This document shows positions 1 through 8,112 of a stretch of 52,697 bases of DNA, piece by piece. The translations under genes were made by a program, and so were the position numbers. The notes beneath the pieces are model-generated. The model had not been told where the DNA came from. It made no database searches and saw only the letters and a program-made list of their open reading frames with translations. Within the stretch, counting starts at the first letter, position 1. Each line of letters starts with the position of its first letter. The DNA comes from Actinopolymorpha alba DSM 45243 (GTDB lineage Bacteria; Actinomycetota; Actinomycetes; Propionibacteriales; Actinopolymorphaceae): the NCBI RefSeq assembly GCF_000373925.1, contig NZ_KB892781.1, forward strand, positions 1 through 52,697, given 5' to 3'.

Positions 1-363
1 TTGCCGGTGGCGGCGACGGTGCAGCCGTTGGATCGGTCGGCGTTGATGCGGATCCTGACCGAGCCGCGGAACGCGTTGATCAAGCAGTATCAGAAGTTGT
101 TCGAGATCGATGGGGTGGAGCTGGAGTTCACCGATGACGCGGTTGCCGCGATCGCTGAGCAGGCGTTGTTGCGGGGGACTGGTGCCCGGGCGACCCGGGC
201 GATCATCGAAGAGGTCCTGCTCAACGTGATGTATGAGGTGCCCAGCCGCGACGACGTGGCCCGGGTCATCGTCACCCGCGAAGTCGTCCTCGACAACGTC
301 AACCCCACCCTGCTGTCCCGCACGTCGGTCCGGATCCGCGAACGTCGGAAGAAGTCTGCCTAG
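1..363 (+). CDS. clpX: ClpX C-terminal end (partial at window edge)
   Basis: This is the C-terminal part of the AAA+ unfoldase ClpX, which feeds substrates to the ClpP protease in the cytoplasm. About 120 residues are visible. They begin in the LPV-A-ATV stretch that follows the ATPase core and include the [10 protein letters not shown] segment, the [10 protein letters not shown] segment and the sensor-II-like [10 protein letters not shown] motif. The end (NVNPTLLSR, then a basic RERRKKSA tail) is the usual actinobacterial ClpX terminus. The N-terminal zinc domain and Walker motifs lie outside the window, so the apparent TTG at base 1 is an internal codon. The sensor-II stretch reads GARAT where most ClpX have GARGL, a small divergence. 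The gene is followed convergently by a sugar kinase, so no operon partner is visible. Confidence 0.9.
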   Translation: MPVAATVQPLDRSALMRILTEPRNALIKQYQKLFEIDGVELEFTDDAVAAIAEQALLRGTGARATRAIIEEVLLNVMYEVPSRDDVARVIVTREVVLDNVNPTLLSRTSVRIRERRKKSA

Positions 364-393
364 CGTCGTGCCGTCGCCTCTGCCGGTTGGCCT

Positions 394-1314
394 TCAGCGG
401 AGGGCGTGGATGCCGGCGCCGATGAGGGTGGCGTCGTCGCCGTGCCGGGCAGGAACGACGGCGGGGCCCACTGGTCCGCCCAGGCCCGAACGCAGGGGTG
501 CCGCCACGAGGTCCCAGGATTTCGCCATCGAGCCGCCGACCACCAGCAGCGTCGCACCGAACCGCTCGACCCACGGTCGAAGTGCGGCGCCGAGGGCATG
601 GAACGCCGCGCCCAGCACGTTCGCCGCTACGGCGTCGCCCTGCTCGGCCCGCCGGGCGATGTCCTCGACATCCACTCCGACCGCCGGCTCCGGACGGGTT
701 CCGCCGCCGGCGAGGGTCGCGTAGCGCGCGAGGACGGCGCGCCGCGACACCGTTTCCTCCAAGGGTCGCCCGTCGATGGTGAGGAGATCGGCCCGGCCCT
801 CCGGCGGCACCTCGGGGCCGTCCTCGACAATCCGGCCGTGCGCGACAAAGGCAGACCCGATCCCGGTGCCGAGCGTGAGGGCGAGTACCCGAGCCTGTCC
901 CACTGCCGCGCCCGACGCCCATTCGCCGAGCGCGAACGCGTTGGCATCGTTGAGGAAACGCGTCCGGGCTGGCGCCGCACGCAGGCCGTCGCGCAGAGCC
1001 CGGCCGAGTTCGACACCGTGCAGGGCGTCGAACTTCCCGACCCCTTCGTACCACCCGATTCCGCGTTCGTAGTCGAACGGTCCGGGCAGGGCGATGCCCC
1101 ACGCCATCCCCGACGGCGCGTCAAGAGCGTCGCCACAACGCACGATCCGCTCCACGATGGCGGCAGCCGGCGCTGACGCATCAAGCGGAAGCCGCTGCCG
1201 GCTGCCGTCAAGGATGCCTTGCGCGTCGGGCTCGAACAACCCGGCCGTCACGTGCGTACCGCCGATGTCCATGACAGGAACGAGTTTTGTCCTGGCGTCG
1301 GGAGAGCTTGTCAT
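394..1314 (-). CDS. ROK-family sugar kinase
   Basis: This 306-residue protein is a ROK-family kinase that would phosphorylate a hexose with ATP in the cytoplasm. The N-terminal phosphate-binding loop DIGGTHVTAGLFE is clear. FLNDANAFALGEW holds the likely catalytic Asp, and LTLGTGIGSAFV is the second nucleotide-binding element. The Cys-rich zinc motif of many ROK kinases is absent; the equivalent stretch reads TIDGRPLEETVSRRA, so this is a zinc-less branch. Its ATG overlaps the stop of the upstream isomerase gene by 4 bases (ATGA), so the two are almost certainly co-translated. Because the partner is a mannose-6-phosphate isomerase and the divergent gene is an alpha-mannosidase, mannose is the likely substrate. 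That assignment is inferred from context; glucose or another hexose cannot be excluded. Confidence 0.85.
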   Translation of the reverse strand: MTSSPDARTKLVPVMDIGGTHVTAGLFEPDAQGILDGSRQRLPLDASAPAAAIVERIVRCGDALDAPSGMAWGIALPGPFDYERGIGWYEGVGKFDALHGVELGRALRDGLRAAPARTRFLNDANAFALGEWASGAAVGQARVLALTLGTGIGSAFVAHGRIVEDGPEVPPEGRADLLTIDGRPLEETVSRRAVLARYATLAGGGTRPEPAVGVDVEDIARRAEQGDAVAANVLGAAFHALGAALRPWVERFGATLLVVGGSMAKSWDLVAAPLRSGLGGPVGPAVVPARHGDDATLIGAGIHALR

Positions 1315-3020
1315 GGTGTCACGAGCGACTTGACGACCCGGACGTCGTGTGGGCCGAGGGCTCGCAGGCGATACGCGCCGACAGACGCCGGCACCACCAT
1401 CGTTTCGGCATAGGCCAGGTCATGGCGGCGACCGCTCGCCGTCTCCACCGCGACACCGTCGCCCTCGACGACGTTGAGAACGTGGAACCGCCCGCCGGTG
1501 TCGTCCTCGGCGGTCTTGCCTGCCGCTACGCCGATTCGGCGTACCTCGAAGAACATCTCGGGCGCCGATCCGATCAGCTCCTCCTGCCATCCTGGGCCGG
1601 TGCGAAGCGCACGTGGTTGTTGGATCAGGCGCTCACGCACCGCGGGCCCCTGCCGGCGGGTGTCGAGATTGGCGAACGCGTGCCCCACATGCACGGGCCG
1701 CTGGCGTTCCGCTTCGTCGCGGCGTAACCAGTCATAGAAACGCAGGCTGTAGAGGTACGGCGTGGCGCTGATCTCGAGGACGACGTTCCCCTCACCGCTG
1801 CCGTGCGGCGTGCCGGCGGGAATCATGAAGAGCTGGTGCGGAGTGGCCGGGAAGGTCTGGACGTACTCCTCGATGTCGAACGCCACCCCATGCTCGTCGG
1901 CGTCGCGCGCCCGGGCCTGGAAGGTCTCGATGTCCACGCCGTCGTGCAGGCCCAGGAAGATCCGCCGCCCATCGCCGCCCACCAGGATGTAGTAGGTCTC
2001 GTGCTGGGTGTAGGGCCAGCCGAAGATCGCCCGCATGTAGTCGGGTTGCGGGTGGCAGTGGACAGACAGGTTGCCACCGCCCACCGTGTCGAGGTAGTCG
2101 AAGCGGATCGGGAACGACGTGCCGAAGTCCGCGTGGACCCGCTCACCGAGCAACTCGACCGGGGCCTGGCTGACGAGGAGTTGGAACGGCACCTCGACCT
2201 GCGGGCCCGAGTCGGGGCCGATGAGGACGCCGCTTTCGGGTGCGATGAGTTCGTACCCGAGCGCGGTGTTGCGGGCGTCGCGGTTGAAGCCGAGAGTCTG
2301 CTGTGCCCAGTGGCCGCCCCACGAGGTGGTGTTGAACGTCGGCCTGGTGCGAAACGGCCTGGTCGCGAGGTCGGCGATGGTACGCCGGAGCGTCGTACCA
2401 TCAAGCGACGTTGGGCTCGCTGCATCCTGGGCGTCGATCCACCGGTCGATCCGGCCGGCGATCGCGTCCCGGTGCCGGTCGAGGATCGGCCAGTCGATGT
2501 AGAAGAGCCGCTTCGTCGTGCCCGTGCCGTCGCCGGCACGTTGGCCCAGGTTGCGGGCCGTGCCTGCGACGATCGCGGCCTCGGCGTACCGCTTCGGGAG
2601 ATCGGCGTACCACAGGATGTCGTGTCGTACGAGCGCGGCGCCCGGCCCGAAGACGATGAGGACACCACCGTCTGGCGAGGCAGCATCCGGCAGGTGCTCG
2701 AAGAGGTCGACGAGGTTCTGCGTGGCCAGGGTGGTGAAGTCCGGGTCCTCGGGTAGGGCCGCGGACGCGGTGACGTCGACGACCTTCTGCCACGGCACGA
2801 AGCTGTCCCGTAGGTCGAGGGTGTGTGTCGGGATCTCGGCCGGGAACACTGCGGCCAGTCCGGTGACCAACGTCGTCCAGTCGAGGATGGCGGGACCGTC
2901 GACCGCGAGGACGAACGGCGTGGCGGGCAGGGCCGCGATCGCGTCCGCCCAGCCGCGGACCACGCTGTCGCCACGTGGCGGGTACGCCGGATTGGCATCG
3001 TAGGTGACTGTCCCCGCCAA
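1311..3020 (-). CDS. Class I mannose-6-phosphate isomerase-like protein with extra N-terminal domain
   Basis: This 569-residue protein probably interconverts mannose-6-phosphate and fructose-6-phosphate. The C-terminal half has cupin metal-site signatures of class I isomerases: NLSVHCHPQ, the HETYYIL Glu motif and MIPAGTPHGSG. The first 230 residues or so form a separate domain (FVLAVDGPAILDWTTLV, GGVLIVFGPGAALVRHD) with a nucleoside-kinase-like flavour but no clear P-loop. E. coli ManA is about 390 residues, so this is a long variant. I chose the TTG at 3020 because an AAGGGGG ribosome site lies about 8 bases upstream; the same frame stays open further 5' but lacks a site and looks non-coding. 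It overlaps the kinase by 4 bases and diverges from the GH92 gene across a 343-base promoter region. Confidence 0.82.
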   Translation of the reverse strand: MAGTVTYDANPAYPPRGDSVVRGWADAIAALPATPFVLAVDGPAILDWTTLVTGLAAVFPAEIPTHTLDLRDSFVPWQKVVDVTASAALPEDPDFTTLATQNLVDLFEHLPDAASPDGGVLIVFGPGAALVRHDILWYADLPKRYAEAAIVAGTARNLGQRAGDGTGTTKRLFYIDWPILDRHRDAIAGRIDRWIDAQDAASPTSLDGTTLRRTIADLATRPFRTRPTFNTTSWGGHWAQQTLGFNRDARNTALGYELIAPESGVLIGPDSGPQVEVPFQLLVSQAPVELLGERVHADFGTSFPIRFDYLDTVGGGNLSVHCHPQPDYMRAIFGWPYTQHETYYILVGGDGRRIFLGLHDGVDIETFQARARDADEHGVAFDIEEYVQTFPATPHQLFMIPAGTPHGSGEGNVVLEISATPYLYSLRFYDWLRRDEAERQRPVHVGHAFANLDTRRQGPAVRERLIQQPRALRTGPGWQEELIGSAPEMFFEVRRIGVAAGKTAEDDTGGRFHVLNVVEGDGVAVETASGRRHDLAYAETMVVPASVGAYRLRALGPHDVRVVKSLVTP

Positions 3021-3363
3021 GGTTGATCCCCCTTGTGACAAGCGATGGTAACGACACCATGCCGGTTGGTGTGCGCTCCGCGCAAGACCAACCCGATATG
3101 CCAGGACCGGCCAGGCGCCCGAACATCCTCTGAAACAAGACCACATTCGGCCGACCTGGCGACGCGACATGCCGTGAGTCTCGGCTTCTCTTGTACGGTC
3201 AACGACCACAACCACTCGGTATCGATACCTCGGACTCACCAGGCGCCTATCTCAGCGTCTCGCTCCCGACGGTCGTGCTCTTCCTCGCGTTCCAGCGTTT
3301 CTTCGTGTCAAGTCTCCGGCCGGTCGGCTGAGGTCACCGGATCAAACGAGGAGTGTGACAACA
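3021..3363. other. Divergent promoter region of the mannose locus
   Basis: This gap separates the TTG start of the isomerase gene (minus strand) from the GTG start of the GH92 gene (plus strand). It must hold the promoters of both transcription units. The only strong element I see is a 12-bp perfect palindrome at 3218-3229. An AACGAGGAG ribosome site for GH92 sits at its right end. No small gene or RNA is convincing here. Confidence 0.6.
3218..3229. promoter_or_regulatory. LacI/GalR-type operator palindrome
   Basis: GGTATCGATACC is a perfect 12-bp palindrome with a central CG step, the usual architecture of LacI-family operators. It lies between two divergent sugar-metabolism units, 135 bases upstream of the GH92 start. 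No LacI-family regulator is encoded in the window, so the cognate protein would act in trans. Binding is inferred from symmetry and context only. Confidence 0.5.
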
Positions 3364-6300
3364 GTGAAGACCAGGTCGAGATCGCGGATATGGCGGTTAC
3401 GGTTGCTCGTTGCCCTGACAATGGTGGCCGTCGCGGTGGGTGCCCTCAACGGACCGGAACAAGCGTCGGCGCGGGGTGAACGTGACTACGTGAGCCTGGT
3501 CAACCCCTGGATCGAAGCCGACATCGCGCGCTACTTCTTCTTCCAGTCGGCGAGTAATCCGTTCGGCTTCGTGAAGCTGCGCCCGGACACGAGCACGCAC
3601 GCGAGCGGCGGCACCGGCTACCGCACGACCGAACATGACATCAAGGGCTTCAGCCACGTTCACGACTGGCAGTTCTCGGGGATCCAGGTGATGCCGACCT
3701 CGGGTGCGAGCGTGCCCAAGACCAACGGCGACACCGGGTGGCAGTCCCACGTGGAGCATGACCAAAGCGAGGTCGCCGAACCCGGCTATCACAAGGTTCG
3801 TCTCGACCGCTACGACATCACCGCCGAGCTGACCGTGACCGACCGGGTTGGGCTCCACCGGTACACCTACGACCGGGCGGGCGCGAGCGAGATCATCCTC
3901 AACCTGGGTGGCACTCTTGGTGAGGCGATCATGAAGGACGCCCATGTCAGCAAGGTCAGCAATCAGGAGATCGAGGGCTACGTCAACCAGCGCGGCGACT
4001 TCTACGCCGATCACGACGCCAGGTTGTACTTCGTCATGCGGTTCGACCGGCCGTTCGACTCCTTGCGTGGATGGGCGAACGGCGCCCTGGCCCGCGGCGG
4101 CGCACCGATCGAGGAGTTGTCAGGCAACAACCTGGGCGTCTACGCCCGCTACAACCACCTCGACGCCGGCACCGTGATCCAGACCAAGGTCGGCCTCTCG
4201 CTGACCGGCACCGCTGGTGCGCGGAAGAATCTCGAGGGGGAGCTGCCGGGCTGGTCCTTCGACGACGTCAAGGCGGCCTCGCAGCGACACTGGAACGACA
4301 TGCTGGGACGCATCGACGTACGCGGCGGCACGAAGCAGCAGCAGGTGAAGTTCTACACCGACCTCTTCCACGTGTTGTGCGGGCGGAGCGTGATCAGCGA
4401 CGTCGACGGCAAGTACATGGACGACACCTGGAACCACAACACCGTCAAGCAGATCCCGCTCGACAAGCAGGGCAAGCCGAAGTTCGCGATGTACAACTAC
4501 GACGCCCTGTGGCTCACGCAGTGGAACCTCAACTCCGTACTAGGTCTCGCCTATCCAGAGATCTACAGCAGCTTCGTGCAGTCACAGCTGCAGATGTACA
4601 AGGACGGTGGCCTGCTTCCGCGTGGACCGGTCGCTGGCAATGATTCGCTGATCATGACCAGTTCACCGGTGACGTCGTTCATCAGCGGCGCGTGGAACAA
4701 GGGCATCCGGGACTTCGACATCAACCTCGCCTACGACGCGATGCTCGACGCACACTCCGTTGGCGGTCTCTTCGACAAGGGCGCGCTGGAATACCAGGGA
4801 TGGACCGGAGCCGGCGGAATCCGGGAGTACCTCGACAAGGGATACGTCGGGTATCGCCAGGGTGCCGGCCTCAACGGCGGCGCCGGACAAACCCTGGAGT
4901 ACGCCTTCCAGGACTGGACCCTGTCCCAGCTGGCGAAGCAGCTGGAGAAGAAGGGCCTCAACATCGCGCCGTTCGCCAAGGTCCAGGCGTCGTCGCAGGG
5001 GAGCGCTCCGGGCTTCGCGGCGGAGCGGGCGGTCGACGGCCGGCCGATCCGGTCGGGCCGCAGCAGCGGTGAGGGTGTCGAGTGGGCCTCGGCCGGAGAG
5101 GCCCGGCCGTGGATCAAGCTCAGCTGGGAGCAGCCGCGGACGATCCGGAAGGTGGTGCTGAGCGACCGCGCGGATCCCACGTCCAACGCAAACTCGGGTC
5201 GGCTGACCTTCAGCGACGGTTCGTCTGTCAACGTGAGCAGCATTCCCGCCGACGGCACCAGCAAGGTCGTCCAGGTGGGCAACAAGAAGGCCACCTGGGT
5301 GAGGTTCGAGGCCACGGGAGGGAGCGGTAGCAACGTCGGGCTGAACGACGTCGAGGTCTGGGACGACACCGACACCGCGAGCTACCTCCGTAACCGATCG
5401 CGCAACTGGCGCAACCTGTTCGACCCGTCCACCGGCTTCATCCGCCCCCGGTACCCGGATGGAACGTTCCTGGAGGACTTCGATCCGCTGAGCCCGAGCG
5501 ACTTCGTCGAGGCGAACTCCTGGCAGGCCACGTGGTTCACCTCGCACGACGTGATGGGGCTGGCCAACCTGATGGGTGGTGAGACGGCGTACGCGGATCG
5601 GCTCAACTACGCGTTCGAACGCGCCCAGGCCGCGAACTTCATCGGCGTCTACGGCCAGGGCTATGTGAGTTACGGCAACCAGCCCGGACTCCAGGTGGCT
5701 CACCTGTTCAACTACGTGGGCAAGCCGTGGTTGACGCAGTACTGGGTGCGCCAGGTCAAGGAGAAGACGTACGGCTCGATTTCCACCACCGACGGCTACG
5801 GGCACCATGACGAGGACCAGGGTCAGATGGGAGCCGTGAGCGCCCTGATGGCTATTGGTCTCTTCGAGGTGACAGGTGGCGGGCATTCGCGGCCGGTCTA
5901 CGACATCACCTCGCCGGTGTTCGACGAGATCAAAATCAAGCTGAACGGCGACTACTACTCCGGCAAGGAATTCCGGATCGTCACGCACAACAACTCGGCC
6001 CGCAACATGTACATCCAGCGGGCCCAACTCGACGGCAAGGCGCTCGACCAGGCGTGGTTCCGTCACGACCAGCTGGCCGATGGTGGCACGCTGGAGCTGT
6101 GGATGGGTGACAAGCCCAACAAGAGTTGGGGATCCGGCGGACTTCCACCATCGGAGTCCGCTTCGGAAGTCAAGAAACCTGTCTACGCGACCGCCCTCGG
6201 GATCGAGGGCCCGGACCGGATCGAGGAGCCGTACGGATCGGTCCGTTTCACCCCGACGTTCCAGCCTGAGAACACCACCTGGCAGCGGGTGTTCTGGTCG

Positions 6301-8112
6301 GTGACGGAGCCCGACGGTTCGCCGACCGACAGGGCGGTCATCGACGATGATGGCATCCTGAAGGTCAACCGCCGCGATGGCGAGATCGTCGTGACAGCGA
6401 GGAATTCCGACAGCGGTCCGGTGGTACGCACCAGCAAGACGGTGACCCTCGACCTCGATGTGGCGAAGCTACGCGGCAACGCTGCCCGCTGGCCGGGTGT
6501 CACGGCGAAGGCCTCGTCCGAATACAGCGCCGGTTACCGCGCCGCCAAGGTGCACGACGGTGTGATCGGATCGAAGGACGGTGGCGACTGGGCCTCGCGG
6601 GGCGAGCGTGCGCCGTGGGTCCAACTGGACTGGACGAAGCCGATCAAAGCCGACAGGGTGGTGCTCTACGACCGTCCGGGCGATGACGACGCGAACGCCG
6701 GCACGCTGAGCTTCAGCGACGGCAGCACCGTCGACGTGGCGGACCTTCCGCGCGGTGGTTCCGGCAAGACGGTGACGTTCGGGATGAAGACCTTCACCTG
6801 GATGCGGTTCCAGGTGCGCGGTGGCACCGGCCTCAATCCGGGAATGTCGGAGATCGAGGTGTACGCCGTACCCTCGGCGCCCGAGGCTCCTCTGGACGTG
6901 TCAGCCGCGAGAGATGGCACGCAGGCCACGGTGTCCTGGAAGCCACCGGCGTTCAACGGCGGCGCACCAGTGACGGGATATGTCGTACGGGCCTACACCG
7001 ACGGCGCGCTCACCAAGACGGTCGAGGCGGGCGAGAACGCCAACCAGGCGGTCGTTTCCGGCCTCGCCGACGCTGATGCCACCACCTTCACCGTCGCCGC
7101 GAGGAACCTCATCGGCACCGGTCCAGAACGCGGGGAGCCGGTCATTGCGACGGACATCACCATCGTCGGGCCGGAGAAGATGTCGGAGCCGTACGGCTCG
7201 GCGCGGTTCGAGGCGACCTTCACGCCTGAAGACACGACGCTCAAGAAGGCGGAATGGTCGGTGACCGAACCCGATGGTTCGCCGACCGACAAGGCGTCGA
7301 TCACCAAGGATGGCGTGCTCACGGTCAACCACCGCGACGGAGACGTGCTCGTCAAGGCAACCGCCCTGGACGCGGGCAAGGTCAGCGCGACCACCACCGT
7401 GACGATCGACCTCGACCCCGCTCTGCTGCGTGCCAACGCCGCCCGCTGGCCAGGTGTCACCGCGACCGCGTCCTCGCGCTACAACGACGACTATCGCCCG
7501 GCGAAGGTGCACGACGGGTTCGGGTCGTCGTCCGGGGAGTGGGCGTCGGCCGGGGAACAGAATCCCTGGGTCCAACTGACCTGGGATCGTCCCATCCAGG
7601 CGGACACGGTGGTGGTGTACGACCGACCCGGCATCGACGACGTGCATGGCGGAACGCTCAGCTTCAGCGACGGCAGCACCGTGCGGATCGATGGTGTGCC
7701 GACCAACGGCAGCGCCAAGCGGGTGAGCTTTGACCAGAAGACCTTCGAGTGGGTGCGATTCCAGGTCGAGGGTGGCTCTGGACCTAACGTGGGGCTGCTG
7801 GAGTTTGAGGTGTACGCCAAGCCCTTCCCGCCAGGGGTTCCCGTCGAGGTGACGGCCGTGGCGGGGGCGTCGAAGGCCACCGTTTCGTGGTGGCCGCCGG
7901 AGTTCGACGGTGGTACACCCGTTACGGGCTACGTGGTGACGGCGTACCACAACGGCGTTCCGATGGAGCCGATCAGCGTCGACGCGGAGGCCAGCAGCGT
8001 GGTGGTTCCCGGGCTGACCGCTGGGCAGGCATATGAGTTCAGTGTCGCCGCGACCAACGTCATGGGCGCTGGTCCCGGATCGGCGAAAACTCCGCCAGTC
8101 GTTCCAAACTGA
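3364..8112 (+). CDS. Secreted GH92 alpha-mannosidase with carbohydrate-binding and Fn3 modules
   Basis: This 1582-residue secreted enzyme belongs to GH92, calcium-dependent exo-alpha-mannosidases. A signal peptide covers about residues 1-37 (basic start, then LLVALTMVAVAVGAL, then ASA). The GH92 core begins at VSLVNPWI and contains GFSHVHDW and, late, the catalytic-region stretch HHDEDQGQM. The core is interrupted at about residues 534-670 by an F5/8 type C-like binding module, then resumes to about residue 920. Two copies of an Ig-like/F5-8C/Fn3 cassette follow (nt 6187-7149 and 7151-8112). The GTG at 3364 is chosen because GAGGAG lies 8 bases upstream; a GTG at 3355 overlaps that site. The next gene starts 36 bases downstream and carries a third copy of the cassette, so the two are probably one operon. 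Confidence 0.9.
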   Translation: MKTRSRSRIWRLRLLVALTMVAVAVGALNGPEQASARGERDYVSLVNPWIEADIARYFFFQSASNPFGFVKLRPDTSTHASGGTGYRTTEHDIKGFSHVHDWQFSGIQVMPTSGASVPKTNGDTGWQSHVEHDQSEVAEPGYHKVRLDRYDITAELTVTDRVGLHRYTYDRAGASEIILNLGGTLGEAIMKDAHVSKVSNQEIEGYVNQRGDFYADHDARLYFVMRFDRPFDSLRGWANGALARGGAPIEELSGNNLGVYARYNHLDAGTVIQTKVGLSLTGTAGARKNLEGELPGWSFDDVKAASQRHWNDMLGRIDVRGGTKQQQVKFYTDLFHVLCGRSVISDVDGKYMDDTWNHNTVKQIPLDKQGKPKFAMYNYDALWLTQWNLNSVLGLAYPEIYSSFVQSQLQMYKDGGLLPRGPVAGNDSLIMTSSPVTSFISGAWNKGIRDFDINLAYDAMLDAHSVGGLFDKGALEYQGWTGAGGIREYLDKGYVGYRQGAGLNGGAGQTLEYAFQDWTLSQLAKQLEKKGLNIAPFAKVQASSQGSAPGFAAERAVDGRPIRSGRSSGEGVEWASAGEARPWIKLSWEQPRTIRKVVLSDRADPTSNANSGRLTFSDGSSVNVSSIPADGTSKVVQVGNKKATWVRFEATGGSGSNVGLNDVEVWDDTDTASYLRNRSRNWRNLFDPSTGFIRPRYPDGTFLEDFDPLSPSDFVEANSWQATWFTSHDVMGLANLMGGETAYADRLNYAFERAQAANFIGVYGQGYVSYGNQPGLQVAHLFNYVGKPWLTQYWVRQVKEKTYGSISTTDGYGHHDEDQGQMGAVSALMAIGLFEVTGGGHSRPVYDITSPVFDEIKIKLNGDYYSGKEFRIVTHNNSARNMYIQRAQLDGKALDQAWFRHDQLADGGTLELWMGDKPNKSWGSGGLPPSESASEVKKPVYATALGIEGPDRIEEPYGSVRFTPTFQPENTTWQRVFWSVTEPDGSPTDRAVIDDDGILKVNRRDGEIVVTARNSDSGPVVRTSKTVTLDLDVAKLRGNAARWPGVTAKASSEYSAGYRAAKVHDGVIGSKDGGDWASRGERAPWVQLDWTKPIKADRVVLYDRPGDDDANAGTLSFSDGSTVDVADLPRGGSGKTVTFGMKTFTWMRFQVRGGTGLNPGMSEIEVYAVPSAPEAPLDVSAARDGTQATVSWKPPAFNGGAPVTGYVVRAYTDGALTKTVEAGENANQAVVSGLADADATTFTVAARNLIGTGPERGEPVIATDITIVGPEKMSEPYGSARFEATFTPEDTTLKKAEWSVTEPDGSPTDKASITKDGVLTVNHRDGDVLVKATALDAGKVSATTTVTIDLDPALLRANAARWPGVTATASSRYNDDYRPAKVHDGFGSSSGEWASAGEQNPWVQLTWDRPIQADTVVVYDRPGIDDVHGGTLSFSDGSTVRIDGVPTNGSAKRVSFDQKTFEWVRFQVEGGSGPNVGLLEFEVYAKPFPPGVPVEVTAVAGASKATVSWWPPEFDGGTPVTGYVVTAYHNGVPMEPISVDAEASSVVVPGLTAGQAYEFSVAATNVMGAGPGSAKTPPVVPN

